From: Calonectria ilicicola | Lineage: Eukaryota > Ascomycota > Sordariomycetes > Hypocreales > Nectriaceae | Direction: 5' to 3' | DNA length: 64,000 nt | Assembly (NCBI GenBank): GCA_020809705.1 | Contig: CP085827.1 | Span: 2,418,001-2,482,000 of the forward strand | In this document: positions 35,149 through 45,741 of the stretch, piece after piece | Numbering within the stretch: position 1 is the first letter of the stretch | Layout: every line of letters starts with the position of its first letter | Position numbers and translations under genes: made by a program | The notes under the pieces: model-generated | Seen by the model: only the letters and a program-made list of their open reading frames with translations | What the model was told of the DNA's origin: nothing | Databases searched by the model: none

Positions 35149-36573
35149 CTAGTAATCTGATTCTGAACGCGGCACTCTTCTCTTATCTTGGGTGTTTACA
35201 TCCCAGAACCAATTGTTCGATGTCGACACTCCCTCAGAGTTTATTTCCCACTCCCCTGTCTTCACCATGTCTGTCCAAAGAAGGAACATTCTCGCGAGAG
35301 GAACGTTGCCCACATATCCACCCCATGGTCGGAGCTTTTCCCACTGGACCGTGTTAGGAAGACCTTCAGCGGTGACAATCATAGTACTGTCCCCATTTAA
35401 TCCAGCCGCCCAATATTCTGTATAAAGCCCCGGCCACTCTGAAACCATCCATGGGTCTCGGTAACCACCCTCGCTACCAAGCGTCATGTAGGGACCTACG
35501 GCTACATGACTCACACCACAACTACCTTCTGGTACAGGAGCTGGGCCTGTTGTAACGGGTAGTATTGGGGATTTGATATTTTCACCTTCGTAGTCATCGT
35601 TTGGAGATTGGAGGCGTTTGCTGTCTGGCTGTTCAGCTCCATAGATGCTGGTAAATGATTCCGGAGTAAAGGTCGTAATACCAGGCGCCACATAGGTAAA
35701 ACAAGGTCTTTTAGCAGCGCAAAGAAATGCTTTGGCAAATGAGCTTATCTTGAATTGTTCCACCAAATCCTCAGGTAGAGGTTCTTGAAAAGGTAGCTTG
35801 TGAAATCTTTCTGGGAGACGCTCTTGAATAGTTTGGAGAAGTATTTCCCATTGATGCACTGCGTTCTGAAGATCCGTTGGTATCCATGGACACATCAATA
35901 TTGTATTTGCCAGTGAGTTGAAACCTGGGTAGCCGGGGTTTGGGCCCCAGTAATACTTTCCAATCTCCCACATCTTCAACGCTTTGGTCAAGACCAGCTC
36001 GAGCGAAACCCATTCTTCATCCGGGGGAAATGTTCCATATGGGTCCCAGTCGCTACGCCAGCCAGCCCAGATGACAAGGTTCGTGTTCAGATCAAACCAA
36101 AGTCCATAGTCCATATCGTAGTCCCCTTCATGCTGTGGATACAGCAGGATGACTGTTCGATCATTACGCACCCAACCCTCCTCCATTGCATTATTATCAA
36201 ACCACTCTGGCGTAGGCTGTTTGTACTCTTGTGTAAATGGCATAGTGTCAGGCTCATATCTTTGGATTAAAGACAAAAATTTATACAAGGGGGAATCCTC
36301 TTCAATTTCGGTTCGCCGATTCTCCGGTGGAATTTCTAACCATGTTGATAGAACATCCTGCTTTACATGCTGCTCTGCGCCAGGACTTTGGGAAATAATC
36401 TTGGAAAGGAGTTGATTATGGAGTTCGGCGCACCGTACTGGATCGAATTCAGGAAGCGGTTCACGCCTGGGGGTGATTTTGGGCTCCGGGTCAACTTTAG
36501 GCTCGGGGCCAGCCTCTAAGTCGACAACGGGAGGGGAACCCATCATGGTCTTGATCCAAGACATCCAAGACAT
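35149..36573 (-). CDS. Orphan cytosolic protein, 474 aa
   Basis: Single uninterrupted frame. An acidic Pro-rich N-terminus (PEPKVDPEPKITPRREPLP) precedes a Trp/Tyr/Asp-rich middle (DYDMDYGLWFDLNTNLVIWAGWRSDWDPYG), which looks like a compact beta-rich domain, and a C-terminal part with WGGYVGNVPLARMFLLWTDM. No signal peptide, membrane helix or catalytic motif is evident. It lies on the same strand as the PNP-ankyrin gene, 261 bp downstream of it. Family unknown to me. Confidence 0.7.
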   Translation of the reverse strand: MSWMSWIKTMMGSPPVVDLEAGPEPKVDPEPKITPRREPLPEFDPVRCAELHNQLLSKIISQSPGAEQHVKQDVLSTWLEIPPENRRTEIEEDSPLYKFLSLIQRYEPDTMPFTQEYKQPTPEWFDNNAMEEGWVRNDRTVILLYPQHEGDYDMDYGLWFDLNTNLVIWAGWRSDWDPYGTFPPDEEWVSLELVLTKALKMWEIGKYYWGPNPGYPGFNSLANTILMCPWIPTDLQNAVHQWEILLQTIQERLPERFHKLPFQEPLPEDLVEQFKISSFAKAFLCAAKRPCFTYVAPGITTFTPESFTSIYGAEQPDSKRLQSPNDDYEGENIKSPILPVTTGPAPVPEGSCGVSHVAVGPYMTLGSEGGYRDPWMVSEWPGLYTEYWAAGLNGDSTMIVTAEGLPNTVQWEKLRPWGGYVGNVPLARMFLLWTDMVKTGEWEINSEGVSTSNNWFWDVNTQDKRRVPRSESDY

Positions 36574-36834
36574 GGTGGATAGATATAATTTTGAGAGAGG
36601 AAAAACTAAAAATGATTTGAATGCACGCAGTCGAAGATTTTAGTGAGATGAGAGGATGATAATTCGTTTTATGCCGGGAATACGCCGCTGCTCCCACAAG
36701 GCAGCCACTAATATCCCCACCAACTAGACCAAAATAAGTTGCAGCCGAAACATGGGTCAACTTGCATTTGATGATATGGAAATGAGTTCTACACACAAGA
36801 CGGGAAATACGCCATGGCTGCTGTGTCTACCTAA

Positions 36835-39303
36835 TCAAGCTGTACCTGATTGCAAAAGCTGAACCAAGGAATTGTGGCCTTTTTTAGCAGCCAACTGTGC
36901 TGGTGTTTGAGAACGCACAGTCTCAGCAGTAGTAGATGCACCCTTGGCTAATAAGAACTGCACAACCTCCCGCTGGCCATTTATGGCAGCAATATGTAGC
37001 GGTGTTTCTTCGTTGTTATTTTTTGCTTCGAGAGACGCGTTATTTTCCAGCATGATCTGGACTATTGATAAATATCCCTTCTGAGCTGCTTTGTGAAGGG
37101 GCGTCCACGTCAAGTTGAGCTTCTTGTTGGGGTTTGCTCCACGATTCAGTAGTCGCAAGACTACATCTTCGTATCCCTTTTCTGTTGCACTGTACAATGG
37201 GCTTGCGCAGGCGCCGTGTTCCGCTTCAACGGCAGCTCCAAATTCCAGCAGTAGATCCACGATCTGAATTTTCCCATCATATGCCGCCTTGTTTAGTGGC
37301 ATCCAACCGTCGTTCTTGGCATTGTTGACATCGGCACCCTTCTCTACCAGCAGCCGCGCAAGCTCGTATGAGCCTACTTGTACAGCCTTATACAATGCTG
37401 TCGCGCCAACTTTATCTTTTGCTTCTAGGTTTGCTTTATTCTCTAGCAGGATCAAGACTGCCTTTGGAAACTTTTTGTGGACTGCTTGATGCAACGGTGT
37501 CCATCCAGTAACATCAGCAGCCTCCAGATCAGCCCCATTCGCTATCAGTATTCGCATGATTGCATCATGCCCCTTCTCTGCTGCTTTGTATAGCGGAGAT
37601 GATCCTGGTCGTGTCTTTGCGTTGACATCGACGCCGCATTCTACCAAGTATTGAACTACCTGTTGCCTCCCAGCGTAGGATGCCTGGTGGAGCGGAGTCC
37701 ATGAGTCTATACCTTTGGCCTCAATATCTGCTCCATGTTTTTGTAGCAATTGGATGACCTCAAGGTTTCCCCTCCTGGAGGCTTGGCTCAAGGGCGTATC
37801 GCCATGAACACCAATCCGAGCTGTGACGTCGGCACCATGCTGCAATAAAATCTCCACTGTCTTAATATGTCCAAAGAATGCAGCCTTGTGAAGGGGAGTC
37901 CCGCGCATGGATTTTGCTTCTATATTGGCCTTGTATTCTAGTAACAATAACACGATTTCCGTTCGTCCGTGCTCGGCTGCGATGTGAAGAGGATTTGTCC
38001 CATTAATCATGACATCGACATCGGCGCCGGTCTCTAATGCCTGTCTTGCTGATTCGGTTCGTCCATTCCAAACTGCCAGATGCAATGCGGAAGTTATGCT
38101 GTCACCTGGTTTTGGTGTTGAAGACGGTTTAGGAGATTCTTTTGGCACCTTGGGGTCGTGTAACTCGCTAAGTGACTCTTTTCTGTTCTCACTACTCGTG
38201 TTGTTAAGAGAGTGGACTGATGGTTGCATCGGTAAGTCGGTGTGCATATACCGCTCCAGCAATGCCTTCATGGAAGATGCAGCCGTTGCTGCCGCCCAGT
38301 CTTGCCAGCCCTTATTTTTGTGACTATCCGAGTAGTCGCAAACACTTTTGACCATGATGCAGGGAATCTCATCCCACACGCCAGCACTTTCCATTTCAAA
38401 GGCAAGAAGGCCATGGCATTTGGAAATTTTGTCACGATCCTCTCCAGATTTGACCACTTGATCGGCAGATCCAATGCGACCAACAAATACAAAAGGTGCT
38501 TCGGCTTCCCTACCGCGACCATTACGCTCGAGCTCTTGCTTGAATGCAACTCTCTGCCGTTGCACAAGTTGTGCCTCGTCGCAGCCGACATCATTGCAAG
38601 ATAGCTTCCGTGATTGCTCACACACTGGATCTGTGCTGAGGTGGCTGTTAGCGCAGATGCATTTCGGCGAGTCCTGATGCTTGTGACGGTAACTTGAGGG
38701 GAAGAGTTTGTCGTGTGCAGCACCAGGATATCGATATTTGACACTATCTCCCTTTATGGCAGCCTTGTTTTGAAATTCCCGGAGAAAATATGCTGTTCGT
38801 TCCTGAAGTCGCTCACGACCATGGCGCGTCTCCAAAATAGTCACCAAGTTGCGAACGTTTTTGTCTGGTCTACCAAGGCTGTCTTCGATGGAATTTTTGA
38901 TGACAAAATCGTCCGAGTATTGCCTTCCGAGGTCGTATTGGACAACAGTCTTGCTAATGATCACATCGCCAAGAATAATATCTTCACCGGTTGTTGTGTG
39001 AGGCACACCACCACAAACTCCGGTCAAGAGCACAAGTTTCAGCCTTGGATAGCTCGATCTGAGACTTGCAGCAGCGCTGGCAGCGCTCACCTTGCCCATT
39101 CCGGGCAGAACAAGCATAACGACATTATAATTTCCAATCCTCCCAGTTGTGTATGTGTTAGGATCGCCATTGGCCTTACCAAGACTCTCGCCATTTTCGT
39201 CCCAGTATTGATCAACAAGGAGATCAACTGCGTCAAATTCGCGAACTAGTGCGCAAACTATCGCTATTTCGAAATCGGAGCGGCTTTTGGGAGGAGCTGC
39301 CAT
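36835..39303 (-). CDS. Nucleoside-phosphorylase-like domain fused to 13 ankyrin repeats
   Basis: Single-exon frame of 822 aa. Residues about 10-355 form a PNP/UDP-phosphorylase-like domain: EIAIVCALVREFDAV at the start, MLVLPGMGKVSAASAAASL, LLTGVCGGVP (phosphate/nucleoside loop), and FEMESAGVWDEIPCIMVKSVCDYSDSHKNKGW, the typical fungal ending. A Ser/Pro-rich linker (about 360-405) leads into thirteen ankyrin repeats (TPLHxAAxxG type) filling residues about 405-818. Fungal NLR-like proteins often have the PNP domain N-terminal, a central NACHT or NB-ARC NTPase, and repeats C-terminal. Here the NTPase is absent and the effector-type and sensor-type parts are directly joined. Role in self/non-self or stress sensing is inference. 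Confidence 0.9.
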   Translation of the reverse strand: MAAPPKSRSDFEIAIVCALVREFDAVDLLVDQYWDENGESLGKANGDPNTYTTGRIGNYNVVMLVLPGMGKVSAASAAASLRSSYPRLKLVLLTGVCGGVPHTTTGEDIILGDVIISKTVVQYDLGRQYSDDFVIKNSIEDSLGRPDKNVRNLVTILETRHGRERLQERTAYFLREFQNKAAIKGDSVKYRYPGAAHDKLFPSSYRHKHQDSPKCICANSHLSTDPVCEQSRKLSCNDVGCDEAQLVQRQRVAFKQELERNGRGREAEAPFVFVGRIGSADQVVKSGEDRDKISKCHGLLAFEMESAGVWDEIPCIMVKSVCDYSDSHKNKGWQDWAAATAASSMKALLERYMHTDLPMQPSVHSLNNTSSENRKESLSELHDPKVPKESPKPSSTPKPGDSITSALHLAVWNGRTESARQALETGADVDVMINGTNPLHIAAEHGRTEIVLLLLEYKANIEAKSMRGTPLHKAAFFGHIKTVEILLQHGADVTARIGVHGDTPLSQASRRGNLEVIQLLQKHGADIEAKGIDSWTPLHQASYAGRQQVVQYLVECGVDVNAKTRPGSSPLYKAAEKGHDAIMRILIANGADLEAADVTGWTPLHQAVHKKFPKAVLILLENKANLEAKDKVGATALYKAVQVGSYELARLLVEKGADVNNAKNDGWMPLNKAAYDGKIQIVDLLLEFGAAVEAEHGACASPLYSATEKGYEDVVLRLLNRGANPNKKLNLTWTPLHKAAQKGYLSIVQIMLENNASLEAKNNNEETPLHIAAINGQREVVQFLLAKGASTTAETVRSQTPAQLAAKKGHNSLVQLLQSGTA

Positions 39304-39606
39304 TGCGTATGTGTTTCTAAGTGGCGAAAATCAAGATGTTTGGCCGAGTGTTAATGGGTTGAGCTAAATAGAAATAAAATTCAAGAGACCTTTGGAAAGT
39401 GGGGTAATGAATGACTCGATATTAAGCAAAGCCGATAGAAGGTGGTTGAATACGGCAGTATTTGACCGCCTGCCGGATTTGCTTCTTCTAATGGGAGGCC
39501 TGTGGTGGTGATATAAGCAGAATCTGAAAATACCCAGCGACAATTGGTCCTTTTTGCCAGCTCACAGGATTGTCTTTTTGGGTGGTAAGCGGACTGGAGG
39601 TTATTT
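39304..39606. promoter_or_regulatory. Upstream region of PNP-ankyrin gene
   Basis: About 300 bp between the PNP-ankyrin start codon and a GC-rich element. No specific motif identified. Confidence 0.45.
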
Positions 39607-39653
39607 CGCTGCCGGAGGCAGAGCCCCCGGCAGGGCCCCCCCGTGGAGGGGGA
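39607..39653. other. GC-rich self-complementary element
   Basis: CTGCCGGAGGCAG forms a short hairpin. TGCCGG and CCGGCA flank it as a second nested pair, and a run of C (7) faces a run of G (5) across GTGGA. It stands out against the AT-richer surroundings and directly precedes the minisatellite. Confidence 0.6.
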
Positions 39654-39690
39654 AATCTCTAAATCTCTTTATGAATATTGTTAGCTTTAA

Positions 39691-40378
39691 ATAGCCCTAC
39701 TTTTAATAGCTTCCAACAACCTGGTTCGTCATAGCCCGGCTCCAACAGGTGTGTTTTCTGCTGCTTCCAATAGCCTAGCTTCTAATAGCTTTAAATAGCC
39801 CAGCTTCCAAGATCTTTCAGTAGCCCGATTTCTCATAGCTTCCAATAACCTAGTTCGTCACAGCCCGGCTCTAACAGGTGCGTTTTGTGTTACTTCAAAC
39901 AGGCCGGTTTCTCATGGTTTCCAGCAGCCTAGCTTCCAATAGCTTCCAACAACCCGGCTCCTCATAGCCCGGCTCCAACAGGTGTGTTTTCTGTTGCTTC
40001 AAATAGCCTGATTTCTTATAGCTTCTAGTAGCCCAGCTTCTTATAGCCTAGCTCCAATAGGTACGTTTTCTGCTGCTTCTAGCAGCCCGGTTTCTTACTG
40101 CTTCTAGTAGCCTGGTTTTTTACTGTTTCTAATAGCCCGGTTTCTTATAGCTTCTAGTAGCCTAGCTTCTAATAGCTTCCAACAGCCCGGCTCCTTATAG
40201 TCTGGCTCTAATAGGTATGTTTTCTGCTGCTTTTAGCAGCCCGGCCTCTCATAGCCTGGCTCCAATAGGTGTGTTTTCCATTGTTTTAAATAGCCTAGCT
40301 TCTAATAGCTTCTAATCGCCCAGTTTCTTCTAGCCTGGCTTTAATAAAACCAATTTCTACTAATTCTAGTAATTTGGC
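39691..40378. repeat. Minisatellite of 25-bp and 54-bp units
   Basis: About 19 imperfect head-to-tail units. The short unit is 25 bp (TAGCCCGGTTTCTTATAGCT plus TCTAG). The long unit is 54 bp: it begins like the short one and adds a segment containing CTCCAACAGGTGTGTTTTCT. Long units recur about six times (near 39735, 39863, 39965, 40045, 40199 and 40253). Most differences between units are C/T on the plus strand. It has no open frame and no conserved spacers. Confidence 0.85.
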
Positions 40379-41420
40379 TTTTTTATGGCTTTGCGCTTCT
40401 TATGACCAGGCGCTAGCGTGTGCGTCAGGGTATCTTGTTATAGCATTCCTCTGCCAAGCCGAGCCAAGCTCAAACGGGGAGATCAAGATCAGATGACCTT
40501 GCTGAGGTGCGTTATCCCGACCAACTCTCAGTAAGTGATGTTACCATGAAATTCAATATAAAATGCAAGTCTAGGTAGTTTATATATCTCAATTCAAATT
40601 TCATATCTGTCTTTGTCCATCTCGCTAATTGGTCGATATTCATATTACCCACACAGCTAGACAAGAGTGCTTGTTTTCGATGAACCTGTTGATAGTTATA
40701 TATTGTTCATACTCCCTGGATATTGGGCGCTCTCTCTCCATGGCATTAATATACAACGGAACCTTCGGATGTCCAGTACTACTATGATGTACTTGCATCT
40801 ACGCTAAAATTTGGCATCAATGCTTTTGGAGTGATGGTGGCGGATGATTGAGACAGCAACGATCCTTTTGTGACTTTTCTCTGCCGCTCTTCCGGGCCGA
40901 GTATATATTGTTCTACGTATTATTCCATCTCGCTTTTTAAAATTTGCCATGCTTACGCGGTCGCGCCCTGTGAATGTGAACCTGCTGTAGCAAATCAGTC
41001 GCGTTACCGGGATGACGGAAACACGGCATTTTGACGTTCAAGAAGTGTGACGGGGCCAAACACCCCACCTCCGTATTCATCAGACTCTTGGCATCGGACT
41101 GGCGGAATATTTGTAAATCCACTGTAAATTGGGCCAGGCTAGAGCGATTGAAGGGTTGCGAGATTGGTTAGGCCAATTGGTGGGTCGATTGTACGTGTTA
41201 ACGACAGACCAGACCCCTGATTGATGTTTCACCCTAGTGGATTGCATTTCATACTGCCTCTAGCCTCATGGAATGTATTCCTGGAGGCCGATGTATATAA
41301 GTTCAAGGCTGGACGTGAATAGTTTCACCTATTAGGTCTTCAACAATTGATCAGTTCTCGCTACTTTTGCTTCTTCTCGCCTATTTTCTACTTTTTATTC
41401 AATTCGTGTGTACATAAAAA
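40379..41420. other. Intergenic, promoter of secreted-protein gene
   Basis: No coding signal found. A TATATAAG box-like word lies at about 41293-41300, roughly 120 bp before the ATG of the next gene. Confidence 0.5.
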
Positions 41421-42307
41421 ATGCGTCAATACCTTCTTCCAGCTGCTCTTTACTGGGCCCAGGCGACCATGGCCAATTTTGGCAATTCTTTTTACCTTGG
41501 TCCATTCCCCAATGGACAGTTGATCACAAAGGCAACTTATTCGATGAAGGCACCTAGCGTGCCAACTGGCTACAGCACCTCCGACAGCAGCTTGTGGATC
41601 TCGCTCTGGATCGGTATTCAGCAAGAGACGAGCGATGTTGACAGCGAGAACTTTGTGCAGCCTCTGCTCAATTGGTGTGTCGATAACGAATCATGCGGCT
41701 GTGCTGCTGGAGAGTCCCAGTGGTGTGTTGCGGCAAGCACATATACCCCGTCCGGCCAGGAGGGAGAGGCTTATGTGGTCGTTCCCACTGATTCCACTCT
41801 TGACTTTGAACGTTCGTGCTTTCTTTCAATTTGATATGTTTAGCGTGGTCTTTTACTGACTAAACTCATAGTTGTCTTGAACTCTTCAACAAAGTACATT
41901 GACCAGAAGGTCTGGATTGACGGAGAACTGGTTTCTCAGAGATCTGACTGTAAGAAAAATAGAACTTAGAATACAGTGGCTGTGCATCATATGCTAATCT
42001 TTCTCCCAACCGCAGCGAAGGGCATGAACCCCGGTACAATGTCTAGCGCCAACGAGTGCTCCAGCTCGGGTTGCGGTACTCTGGCAGCTTTCAGTAAGTT
42101 TAGTGCGTGTGAAGGAGAAAGCAATAATCTAACAACTATGTAGGCTGGACAAACTTGACCTTGACTTTGAATGAGGCTGTGGAGAACATTGAGAATTACT
42201 TGGCACTGGATGTGGCTACTTCCTCAGGCTTCACTACCTCGGATGGAGGTTTGACCTGGACGGTGGACGAGATTAACATGGGCAAAGACACTGCTTGGAA
42301 CAATTAA
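41421..42307 (+). CDS. Putative secreted Cys-containing protein
   Basis: Four exons, 41421-41811, 41872-41949, 42016-42093 and 42144-42307, with introns of 60, 66 and 50 nt, give 236 aa. All joins keep frame (CTT, TCG and AGC codons are split). Residues 1-18 (MRQYLLPAALYWAQATMA) can act as a short signal peptide. The mature part is acidic, Ser/Thr-rich and beta-like (SLWISLWIGIQQE, AYVVVPTDSTLDFELVL, KVWIDGEL), with Cys pairs CVDNESCGC and ECSSSGCG that probably form disulfides and NxT/S sites (NSST, NLT). The alternation recalls concanavalin-like or eqolisin-like sandwiches, but no catalytic pair is identified. A TATA-like box is upstream. Function unknown. Confidence 0.75.
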
Positions 42308-42552
42308 CAAAAGAACCCAAGTCTATCCGTAAAGGTCATAACGCACTAAGTGGATGGATGGAATTCATTCTATTGTCCAGTTGTTGAATTTTAAGGCATA
42401 TCGTATGCTTGTTGTATTTTATTCCATTCATTTCAACTTGTCTGCATTATTAAATCTCACTTTTTCTCAAAAGGATACAAAATTGTTATTATACTAGACC
42501 AACTTATGTCAAATCGTGGCGCTGGACCTTTTTTGCGCGACTTGGAAACGCC

Positions 42553-43682
42553 TCAGTTAGCTCTTCCTGCTTTGGTGCCTTCGATGCCCTCAAGATCACT
42601 ATACAACCTCCACTGATAATCTACACTGGGGTCATTGAACCTCGCCTTTATATCCAAAGTTCCGATAATATCCATGTCCTCCGGGTTAAGGGCAAAATCT
42701 GCCTCCGAATTTTCCTTAATCTGCCAGTCAATTGTGCTTTTGGGTATCACAGACCGGCCACTATTGATGCCCCAGGCGAGGACAATTTGGACCGAGTTTT
42801 TCCCGTACTTCCGAGCAATATGTTTCAAAAGCGGTTGATCAATGAGCCTCTGCATTCGAGATATATCCTTGCTCCAGCCAATGTTCCTATAGAAATCATT
42901 CATGTTACCCAATGGGCTGAATTGAATGACATGAATACCATGTGATTTAAGCCACTGGTTAAATGATTTTTGTTGCAAATACGGATGGACTTCCATTTGA
43001 TGAACGGCTGGAACCTGTTACTTTCATTAGTTCAGGTCTGAGAAGCCATGGACTGTCTTACCACTGAACCTTCCCTTATCAGCGTCTCTATCTCCCCCTT
43101 GCTAAAATTCGAAACTCCGATTGCTTTGGTTTTTCCTGTTTTTAGAAGTCTTTCCATTGCTTTCCAGGTATCGACATAATTAGTATCTCCCATTTTCATA
43201 TTCCCTTGGTCATCCCTGGGGAAGCGGTCCTTTCCTCTTGCAAAGGTGCAGGGATAGTGCATCATCAGTAAATCGACGTATGATGTGTCTAGGTCTGCGA
43301 GGGAATCGTCAAGTCCCTGCTCAACGTCATCCGGATGGAAGTCATTGCACCATAATTTGGTGGCAAGGAAGATTTCATTTCTAGGCACGCCGCTCTTCTT
43401 TATTCCTCTACCAACTTCCTTTTCCACGTCATAAACCCTTGCGGTATCGATAAGGCGTAGACCAGATTTGAGGGCCCTCGAGACAGCATCTTCTTGAGCT
43501 TCTACATCTTGGAAAGTTCCAACCCCAATTGCGGGGATTTTTGCACCGTTATTAAGCTTGAAATTTGTGTGGCGTGTAACTAGACTTCTCTGTTGATCAT
43601 ACCGAAAGATGGAAGCGGCAGCCCAGCTGCGCTGGGCAGATCGGATCCAGTATGGTCGAGTCTGAAGCTTAATGGCGTTCAT
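42553..43682 (-). CDS. Aldo-keto reductase
   Basis: Two exons, 43682-43062 and 43014-42553, separated by a 47-nt intron, give 360 aa. The AKR tetrad is present: Asp and Tyr in LIDTARVYDVEKEVG, Lys in IFLATKLW, His in VDLLMMHYP. Later blocks GVSNFSKGEIETL, QMEVHPYLQQ, QFSPLGN and RSVIPKST are the NADPH-binding barrel. The start at 43682 adds about 40 residues before the barrel, rich in Arg/Ser and poor in acidic residues (IRSAQRSWAAASIFRYDQQR), compatible with a mitochondrial presequence. An in-frame ATG at 43805 would add 41 more residues and is less likely. The enzyme reduces carbonyls; the substrate is not determined. Confidence 0.9.
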
Positions 43683-45741
43683 TGTGTTACGAGCAATCGA
43701 AATGAGAATACACAAAATTGAAGGTGGAAAATTACCCCGCAAGATGAGATCTCGATGGAACCTAAAATGATGCAACTGGTCTAGGTCGTCGCAAGAATCC
43801 AACACGTGATAGCTTCGTAGTCTTCATTCATATGATTTCAGCTGCGGAGTTGGAGACGGGTAATTGTAACCGTAAATTTGCGGGATGGACAAGGATTACT
43901 GCCTCAATGGGTAAACAGAGGTGGATGATTGGGCGACGAGCTTAATCTGCATGACCTTGGTGGGATCGAAATGCACTCCGCTGGAACTTGAACATCAGCA
44001 AGCGATGTTGTATTGCACCGTAAATAGCCATTCATTGGAATTCACACTCGCAATGTAGCTGTAGCGTTGCATTTAAAACCTCGTTTCGGAGGTGAGCGAG
44101 AAGAGAAGTGTACCGAGTAGTCTTGATGCCAGTGAAAGTGTTGGTTCAATCTTGACTGTCGTGTGAATACCTAGAAAGCTAGAGGGCATACCTCCACACG
44201 CGAATGAAGTCAAGTTAAAATTCTGTGTCTTACTCTAGACGTTCCTAACCAGACCATAATTACCCACTAAGAACTGCCGATCTTGCTATTTTTGCATATC
44301 CCGACGGCAAGTGTCTCAGTACTGGCGGGTAAATTATAGTGTGTTTCTATCCGCGTGGAAGACTTTATTGAATTTGTGTTTTGTTGGTAATTTTTTCCCT
44401 TGACGTCTACATCAGATGACAAGAAACCATTTCAATTGTTGGCATCTCCCACTTTTTTCCCCTCTCATTCACCTCTCTACACAAGACTCGGCCGAGAATT
44501 ATCTAATCACATGTAGAACCTCGGCTCTGGGTGTTGACATGTACTTCTCATCTACAGCTACCTCTTCGAGCGGGCCTCCGCTGTTTAACCCAAGCGAGAT
44601 TCCAGTGGCAACAAGGCTTCCGGTGACGGTGTGAAACGAAACATCGCAAGGGTGATCTGGATGATACTATTTACGGTGGGAACCAAGCTAAATCTTGACG
44701 AAACGGGAAATCTATTGCCCAAAGAAGAATTTTTGAAAAGGCTGGAATGGGTATGAGGTCGGAAGGCCCTCCAAAAAGGGCTAGGGCGACTGCGCTGCTC
44801 GCGTTTAAGCGCGCGGTGAGCTAGGCGCGGTGGGTTTGACGGAAGCGCATGGCAGGGTTATTAGATATCAGGAGGGAGCTTAAAGCGGGTGAAGCTGAAA
44901 ATGTGAAGTATGCCAAGTCGCGGTAAAGAGGCGAATATGGGACGAAACTGGATCCCCGCGCCGTGTGAGGCTAGAACAATTGCCCAGAGGGTTATGGTGT
45001 GGCCGGCTCGGCACAGGCACAGGCGCAGGTACAGGCACAGGGCATGAGCACACGGGCCTGGCCTAGAATCAATGCGTGCGCGCACTGGCCGCAAAAGTGG
45101 CGGTACGCCATGCGATTGTCACAATATGGCGAGAAGCCGTACTAACCCTCCCCGCACTTAGTTTTTACCCGTCAGCGCCGGATGGCCCGTAAATCAGCTG
45201 TTGTTATCATGCCCAGCCCAAGCGTGGCAGATGGGATTGCACCGGCGGTAATGCAATGCACTCGCACAATATGCAGGTACAGTAGATTTATTTGATGCTG
45301 ATGATGACGAGTACGAGTGCGAGCGCGAACACACGAGCACACAAGCACACTAGCACGCTGCCAGCAATTGCCATGTCTGGCTGGCAGCGGCTGTCATTGC
45401 TTCAACTATAAACTCCCCTCAATTTACATCCCAATCAATCCCAAATTAGAAGGTTTGCTCCCGCCCAAAACCACATCATCAAGGGCGTCGTGTTAATCAC
45501 GGTGCGGGCATCCGATCAACTCGCTAAATGACGGGCGGTCCGTGTCTCGCGTGCGACTAGCCGCTAGCTCCGCTGAGCTGTGGTCTCGGCGCCAGCCACT
45601 AGTGTACCTGAGACGGTAGCGTCGAAGATCCGATAGAATCAAGGGCCCCCTATCCGCTGTAATAAAGATCGTGGGGTTGCCGTCTCTTGGATCATGTTTG
45701 TTATCGCCATCGATAGTGTTAACTGATTCCTAGGCCGGACC
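43683..45741. other. Intergenic, 2 kb
   Basis: No convincing gene. Contains short degenerate repeats: CACAGG/CGCAGG hexamers at 45012-45042 and a GAGTACGAGTGCGAGCGCG then CACACAAGCACAC tract at 45307-45352. The right end is the promoter of the GMC oxidoreductase. Confidence 0.5.

Noticed and set aside
39691..40378. CRISPR-like array
   Set aside because: Units are contiguous with no unique spacers and the host is eukaryotic; it is a minisatellite.
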